Of a stretch of DNA of 64,000 bases, positions 17,530 to 26,530 are shown one piece after another; position 1 is the first letter of the stretch; every line of letters starts with the position of its first letter. The stretch spans positions 124,001-188,000 of the forward strand of contig PS015009.1 of the NCBI GenBank assembly GCA_048213135.1. Reading direction: 5' to 3'. The notes under the pieces were generated by a model, which ran no database searches, had not been told where the DNA came from, and saw nothing but the letters and a program-made list of their open reading frames with translations. Made by a program: the position numbers and the translations under genes. The stretch is from Reclinomonas americana ATCC 50394. Its lineage: Eukaryota; Jakobida; Jakobea; Jakobida.

Positions 17530-18699
17530 ATGAAAAGAGATTATTACGAAATACTGGGCATCACCAAATCTGCGTCGCAGGACGAGATCAAGAAAGCCTA
17601 TCGTAAGGTGGCCATGCAGTACCACCCCGACCGTAATCCCGGCGACAAGGCCGCGGAAGAAAAATTCAAGGAAGCGGCGGAGGCTTACGAGATCCTGAGC
17701 GATACTGATAAACGGGCGCAATACGACCGTTTCGGGCACCAGGCATTCGGACCAGGCCGCAGTACCGGCGGGTACAGCGGAGGCGGCGGTATGAATATGG
17801 ATGACATCTTCAGCCAGTTCGGCGACATCTTTGGTGATGAGAGCCCCTTTGGCAGCTTCTTTGGCGGCAGCAGCCGTCGCGGTGGCGGAGGTGGCAGGGC
17901 CAGGGGTACACGTGGCAGTAATCTCCGGGTAAAACTGAAACTTAATTTTGAAGAAATAGCCCGCGGCGCTACCAAGACCATCAAGGTAAAAAAATACGTG
18001 GTGTGTACGACCTGCAGCGGCAGCGGCGCCAAAGACAAGAACAGCGTACAAACCTGCAGCACCTGCGGCGGAAGCGGACAGGTACGCAAAGTACAGAATA
18101 CATTCCTGGGCCAGATGCAAACCGTTACCACCTGTCCTACCTGCAATGGTGAGGGCTCAACGGTAACACATAAATGCGGCGCCTGCAAGGGCGAAGGAAG
18201 GGTATACGGTGAAGAAACCGTTACCATCGACATTCCGGCTGGTGTACAGGAAGGTATGCAGCTGAGCATTTCCGGAAAAGGCAATGCCGGCGAAAGAGGC
18301 GGTTCTCCCGGCGATCTTATCGTACTGATCGAGGAAGAAGCACACCCGCAACTGCACCGCGACGGATTGAACGTAGCTTTTGATCTGCACATCTCCATAC
18401 CCGATGCCATTTTCGGTACACAGGTGGAAGTACCTACTATTGACGGCAGGGCCAAGATTAAGATACCGGCAGGCACACAAAGCGGCAAAATATTCCGCCT
18501 GAAAGGCAAGGGTTTCCCCAGCGTAAACAGCTACGAAAAAGGCGACCAGTTGATACAGGTAAACGTGTGGACACCGCAGCATGTAACCGCCGAAGAAAAG
18601 CAGATGCTGGATAAAATGCAGCAGTCGACCAACTTTGCGCCCAAGCCGGAAAAGACCGATAAATCATTCTTCGATAAAGTGAGGGAAATGTTCAGCTGA
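17530..18699 (+). CDS. dnaJ: chaperone DnaJ (type I Hsp40)
   Basis: 389 residues with all type I parts: J domain 1-70 with HPD at 32-34, Gly/Phe-rich linker about 75-125, four zinc-binding CxxCxGxG repeats beginning at Cys159, Cys176, Cys202 and Cys216, and two C-terminal beta-sandwich domains. Delivers clients to DnaK and stimulates its ATPase. Its last 8 bases overlap the end of the convergent ABC exporter gene. Pairs with grpE. Confidence 0.96.
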   Translation: MKRDYYEILGITKSASQDEIKKAYRKVAMQYHPDRNPGDKAAEEKFKEAAEAYEILSDTDKRAQYDRFGHQAFGPGRSTGGYSGGGGMNMDDIFSQFGDIFGDESPFGSFFGGSSRRGGGGGRARGTRGSNLRVKLKLNFEEIARGATKTIKVKKYVVCTTCSGSGAKDKNSVQTCSTCGGSGQVRKVQNTFLGQMQTVTTCPTCNGEGSTVTHKCGACKGEGRVYGEETVTIDIPAGVQEGMQLSISGKGNAGERGGSPGDLIVLIEEEAHPQLHRDGLNVAFDLHISIPDAIFGTQVEVPTIDGRAKIKIPAGTQSGKIFRLKGKGFPSVNSYEKGDQLIQVNVWTPQHVTAEEKQMLDKMQQSTNFAPKPEKTDKSFFDKVREMFS

Positions 18700-20938
18700 C
18701 GAAAACGTGCTCCTGCTCCCCTGCTGATAATTGCTGCTGAACCAGGCTGAAGTAAACACCACCCGCCTGTATGAGTTGTTCGTGTTCGCCCGATTCGCAG
18801 ATATGTCCTTTCTGCATAACGAGTATCTGGTCTGCCGAACGTATGGTGCTGAGGCGGTGAGCAACAATGATTACCGTTTTATTCCTGAAATATTCCTTTA
18901 ATTCTTCGTGTATCATTTTTTCATTCATCGCATCGAGGTTATTGGTGGCCTCATCAAGAAAAATAAATTCGGGATCTTTGTATACCACCCTCGCGATAAG
19001 TATGCGTTGCTTCTGTCCTGAACTGATACCGTGACCTTCTTCCCCGATCTTTGTATGGATGCCCTGCGGAAGGCGGCTGATCACATCTTCCACCCTCGCG
19101 ATGCGTATGGCCTCCCGGAGCCGCTCCTCGTTTACCGTTGCATTGCCCGGCACAATATTGCGCAGCACCGTATCCGGAAAGATATAACTGTCCTGCATCA
19201 CCACACCGCATCTTGAGCGCCACGGTTTATGCAGGTAATTGTCCAGGTCAATACCATTAACAGATATATGTCCTTCTGCCACCGGGTAATACTTCAGCAG
19301 CAGTTTGAACAAAGTGGTTTTACCGCTGCCACTGGCGCCCACAACAGCCGTGGTTTTACCCGGCAGTATGCTGCAGGATATATGGCGAAGCACCGGTTCA
19401 TCGCTGTCTCCCGGGTAAGCGAAAGATACATTGTCCAGTACGATCCCTTTCAGTGCTCCTTTCCGTTCTTCGTTTGCCGTTGCTGTGTGATCATCGCTCC
19501 ACTTTTGTTCTCCTTCCCCTTCATCGGGTACCTGGTGTATGGCATTGATCCGCTCCATGCTGATGAGCGCATGCTGCCAGTTCTGGCTGAAAGTAATCAC
19601 CTGTTCCACAGGGCCGCCCAGTTGCCCTATGATCAGTTGTATGGCCATCATTGTGCCCAGGGAAAGTGATCCCGACATGACCATTCCGGCCAGTATAAAA
19701 ATGATCGCCAGGTTCCGGCTTTCGTTGATCAGCGTACCACCTGTGCGCTGCCATTGATCCAGCCTGGTGATGCGCATATTCATATCATAATTTTTTTGCT
19801 GCACTTCATCCCATTTTTCCCGAACGGCATCTTCAATTCCAAACAACCTGATCTCCTGTGCGCCTTCGAGCAATTGCAGGGTTGTATTGTTCTCCTGCAC
19901 CGTAATATGAAAACGTTCATAATCGAGTCTTTTTCTTTTCGACATGAAGTACAACACCCATGCGGCATACAGTATCGCGGAACCCAGGAAAATGAGGAAT
20001 ATGGTAACACTTGCCCATGCCAATGCCACAGCAAAGAACAAGAGGCTGAATACAGCGAAAACAATATTAAGTACAGCGCCGGTAAGGAAGGCTTCAATCC
20101 TGCTGTGGTCCTGCATGCGTTGAAGTATACCTCCTTTTGTATGTACGGAGAAATAAGATATGGGGAGCCGAAGCAGCTTGGCAACAAGGTCAGACAGGAT
20201 GCTGATATTGATCTTTGAGCTGAGCATGGCCAGTGCCCGTGTCCTGATGTACTCACCCGATATCCTGCCCAGTATGAGGCAGCATTGCGCCGCCAGGAGC
20301 AGTACCAGCATATGATAATCTGCACGACCAATGGCCTTATCAACAATACTGCGGGTAAGATAAGGCGGCAGTAACTGCAAAGCTGCCAGCAGGGCGGTCA
20401 GTATGATCATACCTGCAACAGGAGCTTTGTACTTCCGAAGGTACCCGGATATTTTTTTTTCAGCAGCTACAGGTTCAGCTTCTCCGGTTGCATATTCTCC
20501 CTTGATAAAACTATCACCCGGTTCCATCAATAACGCAATACCTTCTTCAGCCTGTGTACCGCCATCACTCAACCAGTGTTTCAAAAAATTGTCCCTGTCC
20601 AGTTTTGTTTTTCCGCTGGCGGGATCGGCAATAAAAAAATTGCCTTTACTGATCCTGTACAACACCACATAATGTTGCTGGTTCCAGTGAAGGATAGCGG
20701 GGAGTGGTAAGTGTTGTTCCAGGTCTGCCACACTTAATTTTGCAGGATGGGTTTCAAAACCCAGTTGCCCGGCGAGTGTGGTAAGCCCCGCCAGGTTCAG
20801 TCCCGATGCTGTCATGGCCGCTGTTTGTTTCAGCTGCGCCTGTGATACTTGTAAGCCATAGGCACGCGCCACCATACGCAGGCAGGCAGGCCCGCAATCA
20901 GACTGGTCGTGTTGTGCGTAAAAAGTAAAAGACATCAC
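18692..20938 (-). CDS. C39-peptidase ABC exporter (PCAT-type)
   Basis: 748 residues in three parts. Peptidase C39 domain 1-135: Cys15 in DQSDCGPAC, His89 in NQQHYVVL and Asp105 in IADPASGK form the expected triad. Six-span ABC transmembrane domain about 165-455. ATPase from about 500: Walker [10 protein letters not shown], signature SSGQKQRI, Walker [13 protein letters not shown], and the H-loop in VAHRLST. Family knowledge: such transporters cut leaders after Gly-Gly and export the core. It lies directly downstream of a double-glycine precursor gene on the same strand, its probable substrate. Either of two adjacent ATGs may be the start. Confidence 0.93.
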   Translation of the reverse strand: MMSFTFYAQHDQSDCGPACLRMVARAYGLQVSQAQLKQTAAMTASGLNLAGLTTLAGQLGFETHPAKLSVADLEQHLPLPAILHWNQQHYVVLYRISKGNFFIADPASGKTKLDRDNFLKHWLSDGGTQAEEGIALLMEPGDSFIKGEYATGEAEPVAAEKKISGYLRKYKAPVAGMIILTALLAALQLLPPYLTRSIVDKAIGRADYHMLVLLLAAQCCLILGRISGEYIRTRALAMLSSKINISILSDLVAKLLRLPISYFSVHTKGGILQRMQDHSRIEAFLTGAVLNIVFAVFSLLFFAVALAWASVTIFLIFLGSAILYAAWVLYFMSKRKRLDYERFHITVQENNTTLQLLEGAQEIRLFGIEDAVREKWDEVQQKNYDMNMRITRLDQWQRTGGTLINESRNLAIIFILAGMVMSGSLSLGTMMAIQLIIGQLGGPVEQVITFSQNWQHALISMERINAIHQVPDEGEGEQKWSDDHTATANEERKGALKGIVLDNVSFAYPGDSDEPVLRHISCSILPGKTTAVVGASGSGKTTLFKLLLKYYPVAEGHISVNGIDLDNYLHKPWRSRCGVVMQDSYIFPDTVLRNIVPGNATVNEERLREAIRIARVEDVISRLPQGIHTKIGEEGHGISSGQKQRILIARVVYKDPEFIFLDEATNNLDAMNEKMIHEELKEYFRNKTVIIVAHRLSTIRSADQILVMQKGHICESGEHEQLIQAGGVYFSLVQQQLSAGEQEHVFVS

Positions 20939-20953
20939 CCGGAAATAAAATAA

Positions 20954-20983
20954 TGGTCATGCCCGTTGTTGCGGGCATGACCA
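20954..20983 (-). terminator. hairpin between precursor and exporter (terminator or attenuator)
   Basis: TGGTCATGCCCG (20954-20965) pairs perfectly with CGGGCATGACCA (20972-20983). On the minus strand the stem starts 7 bases after the precursor stop and is followed by the T-rich ATTATTTTATTTCC, so transcripts of the precursor could end here with partial read-through to the exporter. Confidence 0.75.
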
Positions 20984-20989
20984 ATGGGA

Positions 20990-21220
20990 TTACATGCAGG
21001 CAGTGCAGGTAAGGCCGATCCAGTCGAGCCCGCCATGCGTACTGCAGAAATTGAATGTTGTGCAGTAGGTCTGCGCCTGTGCGCAGTTGGTACCACAGGA
21101 ATACTCGATAGTACCGTCGGCACAACCGCAAGTACCTTGTCTTGCAGTAAGCAGACCACCGTTTACCTGGCGTTGCTCTTCTTTGGTGAGCGTTTTACCC
21201 AGACTTTGAATTTTTTTCAT
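20990..21220 (-). CDS. double-glycine-leader, cysteine-rich RiPP/bacteriocin-like precursor peptide
   Basis: 76 residues from the ATG at 21220 (a second ATG 12 bases upstream is less likely: the family begins MKKIQSLGK). Leader 1-22 has the Bacteroidota KxLTKEEQ motif and ends VNGG, a C39 cleavage site. The predicted 54-residue core holds eight cysteines, at prepeptide positions 31, 33, 42, 46, 53, 59, 72 and 75, with few charged residues. An even count suits four disulfides. Its neighbours are a VKOR-thioredoxin protein and a C39 exporter. No lanthionine synthetase, YcaO or radical SAM gene is seen. Activity (antibacterial, signal or other) cannot be told from sequence. Confidence 0.85.
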   Translation of the reverse strand: MKKIQSLGKTLTKEEQRQVNGGLLTARQGTCGCADGTIEYSCGTNCAQAQTYCTTFNFCSTHGGLDWIGLTCTACM

Positions 21221-21256
21221 AATAAAAAGCATTGAGGTTAAAAATTGGTCCTGGTT

Positions 21257-21290
21257 TTAAGGTACAGAACTCGGTTACCCTGTTTGCAAA
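21257..21290 (-). promoter_or_regulatory. weak candidate promoter of the precursor gene
   Basis: Minus strand TTTG at 21290-21287, 22-base spacer, then TACCTTAA at 21264-21257, a two-mismatch -7 element about 37 bases before the ATG. The spacer is slightly long. The -33 part overlaps a 10-base palindrome GTTTGCAAAC. Confidence 0.3.
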
Positions 21291-21299
21291 CTTTCGCGG
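21267..21299. repeat. dispersed 33-base repeat, copy 1
   Basis: Matches the segment at 42803-42834 in about 27 of 32 aligned positions with one gap (shared ends GAACTC and CTTTCGCGG). Lies between the VKOR gene and the precursor gene. Confidence 0.55.
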
Positions 21300-21324
21300 G
21301 ACATTATTGCCCGGCTTACTATTA

Positions 21325-22875
21325 TCAGGCCATGATGTTACTCATGGAAAAACATTCTTCCGGGTAGTAGCGGACGATCTTAAAAAAATCATCGATGCTG
21401 TATTCTTTTGGCAGCATTTTCTCATGCACAGACAAAGATGGTGTTGCGTTTATCTTATTCATGGCAAACCAGGATTTGCACTCGCTGAGAAAAACACCTG
21501 CCTTGTCTGCATCTGCAGGCGAAAGCGGGTATTGCCTGCTGAAACGGCCAAAATCCATGTTCCTGAACCACTCTCCCAATACCTTTCTCCTCGCTTGCCC
21601 ATCCTGTTTGCCCAACAGGACGCCGGATATATGCCTCAGCATAGCCATCCTTTGTTCGTTACCTGCAACATTGGGTATTTTAAACCTTATCCTGATGTTG
21701 ATGCGGCCGGGAAATTTGTCCAGTATGACCTCCGCAGCATTAAACGCTTCCGCACATGGCTGGCAGGTGATGCTGCTGGCCATTACCAGCTGCATGGGAG
21801 CGTTTTCATTGCCCAGGCTGATCTCGGAAGTGAAATCTCCGGCAATACCCGCTGGCTCCTGCTGAAGGGCAGCGTGGAACATTTTCCAGGAATGCATCGA
21901 ACGCCTGAGGTTAAATAATTCCTTTTGTTTTTCCGACGCGTTTGTGAGGATCTTTTTTACCCTGGTCCATACCATGATCACCACAAGTGATATACCTGAA
22001 AAAAGCAGCAAGGGTAAGATCTGCGGGAAAGTAAAAAGAGTGTTTCCGTTATAAGCCACCAGCAGGGCGGCCTGGGTCCAGAGCAATGCGGTAACCGCTA
22101 AACACATCCGGCACCATTTGCGGGCTGTGAACGCCTGGTAATAAAGCGTAAAAAATGTAGGGATGACAGCAACCACGGAAAGCTGCGTTAACGGCAAGGC
22201 TATTCCGTCAAAGCCGGTAGAAACGGCGGCGATAAAAAGAAACAGGAACAGGCTGGCAAACCAGGTAATGCAGAGATCTGCCAGGCTGATACCGGCAAAG
22301 GGTAAACGTTTTTTTGTGCCGATGATGCTGTCGCAGCTGTCGTTACAGAGTTTACCGGCCATGCGGTTAAAAATTCCCATTTCAGAAGCAATGATCATCC
22401 CGCTTATCAATATACCCACACCCTGGATGACAACCAGCCCGCTGAACAACCATTGTTTTTCCAGTAAAATGGCGGTACCGCCAAGCAAGGCCATCACTAT
22501 ACCCGCCAGTAGGGAATAACCAATAGTTTCCGGCGCTTTTCTTTTTTGTCCTTCAGGACGCTCCGCCACCAGCACAATGTTGGCCCAGCGTTCCTCAAAA
22601 TGCGGCACTTCTTTTACAGGATCTTTTTTAATAAGCGCATACTCCCCGCCGTTGCTGTAAAGAAATACGAGGTAAGGGTCTTCAATAGCCGAAAGGCTTT
22701 CCAGGCCCATTTCCACGGAGGTGTTGGGAATGTCCATATCGTCAAGCGTATCGGTAATAGCTACCAGTGAAGGATACTCCGGATGGCTGAGCAGTTTTTC
22801 TTCCAGTTGTGAAAAGGGGACATCAATATGCAGGAGCAGGAGCCAATCGTGAAGCATTACTTCAAGGGTTTTCAT
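21325..22875 (-). CDS. VKOR-family membrane oxidase with C39-like N-domain and thioredoxin-like C-domain
   Basis: 516 residues. The N-terminal 1-105 resembles a C39 peptidase fold but contains no cysteine, so it cannot be catalytic. A multi-span vitamin K epoxide reductase domain (about 118-305) carries the loop cysteines Cys177 and Cys181 (CNDSC) and the active pair Cys255/Cys258 (WCRMC). The C-terminal thioredoxin-like domain has Cys371/Cys374 (TCQPC). Known role of VKOR-thioredoxin fusions: oxidise periplasmic cysteines to disulfides, passing electrons to quinone. It lies 104 bases upstream of the cysteine-rich precursor on the same strand, so the precursor is the obvious candidate client (inference). 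Confidence 0.88.
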   Translation of the reverse strand: MKTLEVMLHDWLLLLHIDVPFSQLEEKLLSHPEYPSLVAITDTLDDMDIPNTSVEMGLESLSAIEDPYLVFLYSNGGEYALIKKDPVKEVPHFEERWANIVLVAERPEGQKRKAPETIGYSLLAGIVMALLGGTAILLEKQWLFSGLVVIQGVGILISGMIIASEMGIFNRMAGKLCNDSCDSIIGTKKRLPFAGISLADLCITWFASLFLFLFIAAVSTGFDGIALPLTQLSVVAVIPTFFTLYYQAFTARKWCRMCLAVTALLWTQAALLVAYNGNTLFTFPQILPLLLFSGISLVVIMVWTRVKKILTNASEKQKELFNLRRSMHSWKMFHAALQQEPAGIAGDFTSEISLGNENAPMQLVMASSITCQPCAEAFNAAEVILDKFPGRINIRIRFKIPNVAGNEQRMAMLRHISGVLLGKQDGQARRKVLGEWFRNMDFGRFSRQYPLSPADADKAGVFLSECKSWFAMNKINATPSLSVHEKMLPKEYSIDDFFKIVRYYPEECFSMSNIMA

Positions 22876-22971
22876 AACGAGTACGGTTAGGTTTGAATGA
22901 TGCAGTTATCGCATCCGGATTCCTAATATAATTCAAATTACAGGTAAATGGAAATTATTTTGGCGAACTTT

Positions 22972-24732
22972 CTATTCCGCCTTCTTTTTCTTCTTCTTGC
23001 CGGTATCGTATATCTTCCTGGCCTTACCCACCAGCTGAAGAAATTCATTCTGCAGGTAACTGGAAGGATCGTAACTGTTCAGCGTCAGGGTCTCAATCTC
23101 CTGCCAGTCCACTTCCTTTATATATTTGGATTGCTTCAGTTTTAACCCGAAGAGCGAAACCGCCGCGGCGAACTGTAATTCTTTTTCGAGTTCCTTAAAA
23201 TCGATATAGTTGGCGGGGCAGGTATACTGCATGTATAAGCGTGACGTATCGTTGCACAGGCTGTACCGCATCGATATGCCGGCGAGGCCATCCTTATCGG
23301 GCAAACGCGTGGTGAGGTCCGCGGCCGGTATAATTTCAAACATAGCCACTACACTGTTGCCGCTGCCTATCTCTCCTCCTTCCAGGTCAATGGTACTGTC
23401 GGCCACGGCGTCTTTTTTATTATCAAAACCTATGAGCCTGTAGGAACGCACCAGCCGGGGGTTAAATTGAATATTCATAAACACATCATCAGCTACGGCA
23501 AAAAAAGTCTGCGTCAATTCTTTTACCAGCACTTTTTCCGCTTCGGCAATATCATCCAGGTAAGCGAAGTTGCCATTGCCCCGTTTGGCCAGCGCTTCCA
23601 GTTTTGAATTTTTAAAATTACCCATTCCCACACCCAGGCAGGTAAGGTATACACCCGATTGTCTTTCTTTGGTGATCAGTTCTTCAAGTGCTTTCTCAGA
23701 AGTAAGGCCCACGTTAAAATCGCCGTCGGTAGCGAGTATCACCCGGTTGGTACCCTTCTTGTTAAACGTATTCCGGGCCAGCGAATAAGCGGTCATGATA
23801 GCCGCTTCGCCGGGTGTGTCGCCACTGGCCGTGAGTTCTTCAATCCGTTCTATGATTTTCTCTTTTTCAGCGCCACCGGTGGGTTGCATCCAGATACCAA
23901 CGGTACCGCCATAGGTTACGATAGACACGGTATCAATAGGTCGCAGGTTTTTTACAAACATCTGGAAAGCCGCTTTCAGTAAGGGTAACCGGTTTTGCAT
24001 ATCCATACTCCCCGATGCATCGATAAGAAAAACGAAATTGCCCGGCGGTATTTTGTCGAGATCCAGTTTGCGGGCATTGATGTTAAGGAGCAGCAACTGC
24101 TTTTCCTCGTCCCAGGGACAGGAGGTTAGCTGCGATGATATTTTGAATACGGAAGAAGCGTCGGGCTCGCTGTAGTGCAGGTTGAAGTAGTTGACCATCT
24201 CCTCTGTACGAACAGCGTCGGGCGGTACAGAACTGTTGGTATTGATGAAGCGCCGTACATTGCTGTAGGAAGCTTTGTTCACGTTGAGTGAGAAACCGGT
24301 GTTGGGATATTTTTTGGCGTCGACATATTCATTCTCGACGAGCTGAAAATAAGTTTCGTCGTTTTGTATCCATTTCGACCGCGAGGTCTGTTCCAGGTCT
24401 TTGGTGATGGAGATCAGTTTGGGCCGGTTACGCATCACCGTTGCCGGCAACACTTTCATGGTTACGTATTGCCAGGTGTTGGCGTTTATCTTTACCGTTT
24501 GTGTTTCATAACCATCGAGCGATACGGTAATACTGTCGTTCAGCGTACGGGTAATGATGCCGAAACCTCCGGAGGTTCCCGACATATATTGCTGACGAAC
24601 GGAGTGCAGGAATATCCTGGCGTTCTGAAGGGGCTGGTTTTTTTCGTCTTTTACTTCACCACGGAGATAATACTGTCCTTTTGCGGACATGGCAAGCAGC
24701 AGCAGGAGGATATAAGTCAGACGAATAGTCAA
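22972..24732 (-). CDS. von Willebrand factor A domain protein with carboxypeptidase-regulatory N-domain (YfbK-like)
   Basis: 586 residues: signal peptide (1-19), a CarboxypepD_reg-like beta-sandwich about 20-95, a VWA-associated N-terminal domain (YPNTGFSLNVNKASYSNVRRF), then a VWA domain with MIDAS motif DASGSMD and the threonine/aspartate positions ASGDTPGEAA and ATDGDFNVG, and a C-terminal YfbK-type domain. The end is strongly basic (KKKKKKAE). Probably an envelope metal-dependent adhesion or assembly protein; partner unknown. Separated by 96 bases from the VKOR gene, with no evidence that it belongs to the RiPP cassette. Confidence 0.87.
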   Translation of the reverse strand: MTIRLTYILLLLLAMSAKGQYYLRGEVKDEKNQPLQNARIFLHSVRQQYMSGTSGGFGIITRTLNDSITVSLDGYETQTVKINANTWQYVTMKVLPATVMRNRPKLISITKDLEQTSRSKWIQNDETYFQLVENEYVDAKKYPNTGFSLNVNKASYSNVRRFINTNSSVPPDAVRTEEMVNYFNLHYSEPDASSVFKISSQLTSCPWDEEKQLLLLNINARKLDLDKIPPGNFVFLIDASGSMDMQNRLPLLKAAFQMFVKNLRPIDTVSIVTYGGTVGIWMQPTGGAEKEKIIERIEELTASGDTPGEAAIMTAYSLARNTFNKKGTNRVILATDGDFNVGLTSEKALEELITKERQSGVYLTCLGVGMGNFKNSKLEALAKRGNGNFAYLDDIAEAEKVLVKELTQTFFAVADDVFMNIQFNPRLVRSYRLIGFDNKKDAVADSTIDLEGGEIGSGNSVVAMFEIIPAADLTTRLPDKDGLAGISMRYSLCNDTSRLYMQYTCPANYIDFKELEKELQFAAAVSLFGLKLKQSKYIKEVDWQEIETLTLNSYDPSSYLQNEFLQLVGKARKIYDTGKKKKKKAE

Positions 24733-24805
24733 GCTAAAGGTTAATTTCAGAAAAATAATACTTTTCCGCTAGCAAGACAAGGTTTCCCGCGATAATGTTG
24801 CCTAG

Positions 24806-25342
24806 CTATCCCTCCGTCAACTGGTAAATTTCTTTTAAATTTCTGCCCAGCCCGTCATAGTCGAGGCCATACCCCAGCAGGAACTTATTGGGCACGCTGA
24901 ATCCGAGGTAATCGATCGTAAGGGGAAATACCAGTGCTTCGGGCTTATGCAGCAGGGAGGCGATCCGGAGTGAGGCTGGTTGCTGGTTGATCAGTTGCGG
25001 CAGGAATTCATGCAGGGTTTTGCCCGTATCTACGATGTCTTCCACAATGATCACGTGGCGGTCCTGCAAAGGCATATCCAGGCCAATGGAAGTGATTACA
25101 TTACCGGTGGATTTTGTTCCCTTGTAAGAAGCCAGTTTAATAAAGCAGATCTCCGCTTCTATGGTCAGTTCCTTGAACAGGTCGGAGGCGAACATAAAAG
25201 ACCCGTTGAGGATGGCGATGAAAAGCGGTTTCTTTCCTGCATAGTCTTCATTGAGGCGGGCGCCCAATTTGGCAACCTGTTCGCTGATCTGTTCGGAAGT
25301 GATATAAGGTTCAAATTTTTTGTCTAATACCTGGATTATCAT
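24806..25342 (-). CDS. hpt: hypoxanthine phosphoribosyltransferase
   Basis: 178-residue cytosolic purine-salvage enzyme forming IMP (and GMP) from hypoxanthine or guanine and PRPP. Seen: PRPP-binding motif VIIVEDIVDTGKTL, the flexible-loop region LASYKGTKSTG and the purine-site region KPEALVFPLTIDYLGFSVPNKFL. Length is normal. Last gene of a tight minus-strand group with GH73, O-methyltransferase and LOG genes (22 bases after the GH73 stop). Confidence 0.94.
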   Translation of the reverse strand: MIIQVLDKKFEPYITSEQISEQVAKLGARLNEDYAGKKPLFIAILNGSFMFASDLFKELTIEAEICFIKLASYKGTKSTGNVITSIGLDMPLQDRHVIIVEDIVDTGKTLHEFLPQLINQQPASLRIASLLHKPEALVFPLTIDYLGFSVPNKFLLGYGLDYDGLGRNLKEIYQLTEG

Positions 25343-25364
25343 AAGCCGTATTGTTGAGTGTTTT

Positions 25365-26522
25365 TTACCTGGATACGATCAGTTCCTGGCCAATGCTGAG
25401 CCTGTCGCTGTCAAGATGATTCCATTCCCTGAGCTGGTCTACGGTTACACCGTATTTCTTCGCAATGCTGTATAGGCCTTCTTTTGGCGCTACGGTGTGT
25501 TTCTTAACTGTGGTGACTGCAGGTTTATTTTTCTCCGCTTTTACAGGCTGCAGTAAAAGGCGTGTGCCAGCTTCCAGCGGCTGATCTTCTTTCCACTGGT
25601 TGTAGTCCATAAGATACTGCAGCTGGATGCCGTTTTTCTGCGCCACATCATACATCGTTTCTCCTTCCTGTGCGATATAGAAGTCTGTACTTCCTGTTTT
25701 GGATTTTTTCTGAAGGTATACATACTGGTCTTTGGCGAGGATGCCATCTTCCGCCAGTTCATTGTACTCCAGCAGTTTTTTCAGGTTCACATCATTCCGG
25801 GTGGCGATCACCAGCAGCGACGTACCACGTTTGGCATATACACAGCGTGTACTGTTCACCGTTATTACTTTAGCAGGCATATCCAGTACGCTGTTCATCT
25901 CTTCTTTTATCCCTTCTGTTATGATGGTGACCGCGTTCTCAATGGAGGGCGTCATAACGGGTGGCTCCTTGGATTGCGGACTGTCGGGGTTACCGAATAC
26001 CGGCACTTCTCCCGCGCCGGAAAGCGTGTACTGCTGCAGGTTGTACTGCTCAATATTTTTGATGAGTATCTCCGGGTAACGCGGGTTGGTGGCATAACCG
26101 GCCCTTTTCAAACCATAGGCCCATCCTTTATAATCGGCTACTTCAAGTGAGAAAAGCGAAGCGTATCTTTTATTGCCGCGGAGAAAATTACTGTGATCGC
26201 GGTAGCTTTCTTCCGGCGTTTTATAAGCACGGAAACATTCGCCATTGGCATCGTCATCATGACTCACGGTATCCCCCGTCCAGGTACTTTTACATTTAAT
26301 GCCGAAATGATTGTTGGATTTTTTTACCAGTACACTGTTGCCGCTTTCTGTTTCCAGCAGGCCCTGGGCCAGGGTTATGGCGGCAGGTACGCCCATGCGT
26401 TTCATTTCTGAAATGGCAATATCCTTATACTGATCGATATACTGCTCAGCCGTTACTCTTTGCGCCCGGGCAGTCAGTACAGCCAGGCAGGTAATAACGA
26501 TGATCAATAATTGTCGCGTCAT
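25365..26522 (-). CDS. GH73 glucosaminidase with C-terminal LysM domains
   Basis: 385 residues: signal peptide (to about residue 21, LTARAQ), N-acetylglucosaminidase domain about 25-165 with the catalytic-type Glu in LLETESGNS and the family blocks NNHFGIKC and FRAYKTPEESYRDHSNFL, then LysM-type modules near 285-325 and 340-384 (HTVAPKEGLYSIAKKYGVTVDQLREWN). Predicted to cut peptidoglycan in the periplasm, with LysM repeats anchoring it to the wall. Eight bases from the O-methyltransferase stop, so co-transcription is likely. Confidence 0.92.
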   Translation of the reverse strand: MTRQLLIIVITCLAVLTARAQRVTAEQYIDQYKDIAISEMKRMGVPAAITLAQGLLETESGNSVLVKKSNNHFGIKCKSTWTGDTVSHDDDANGECFRAYKTPEESYRDHSNFLRGNKRYASLFSLEVADYKGWAYGLKRAGYATNPRYPEILIKNIEQYNLQQYTLSGAGEVPVFGNPDSPQSKEPPVMTPSIENAVTIITEGIKEEMNSVLDMPAKVITVNSTRCVYAKRGTSLLVIATRNDVNLKKLLEYNELAEDGILAKDQYVYLQKKSKTGSTDFYIAQEGETMYDVAQKNGIQLQYLMDYNQWKEDQPLEAGTRLLLQPVKAEKNKPAVTTVKKHTVAPKEGLYSIAKKYGVTVDQLREWNHLDSDRLSIGQELIVSR

Positions 26523-26530
26523 GGGTAATA

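Noticed and set aside
18692-22875. Classing the cassette as a lanthipeptide cluster
   Set aside because: No LanB/C/M, YcaO or radical SAM enzyme is encoded next to the precursor in the window.
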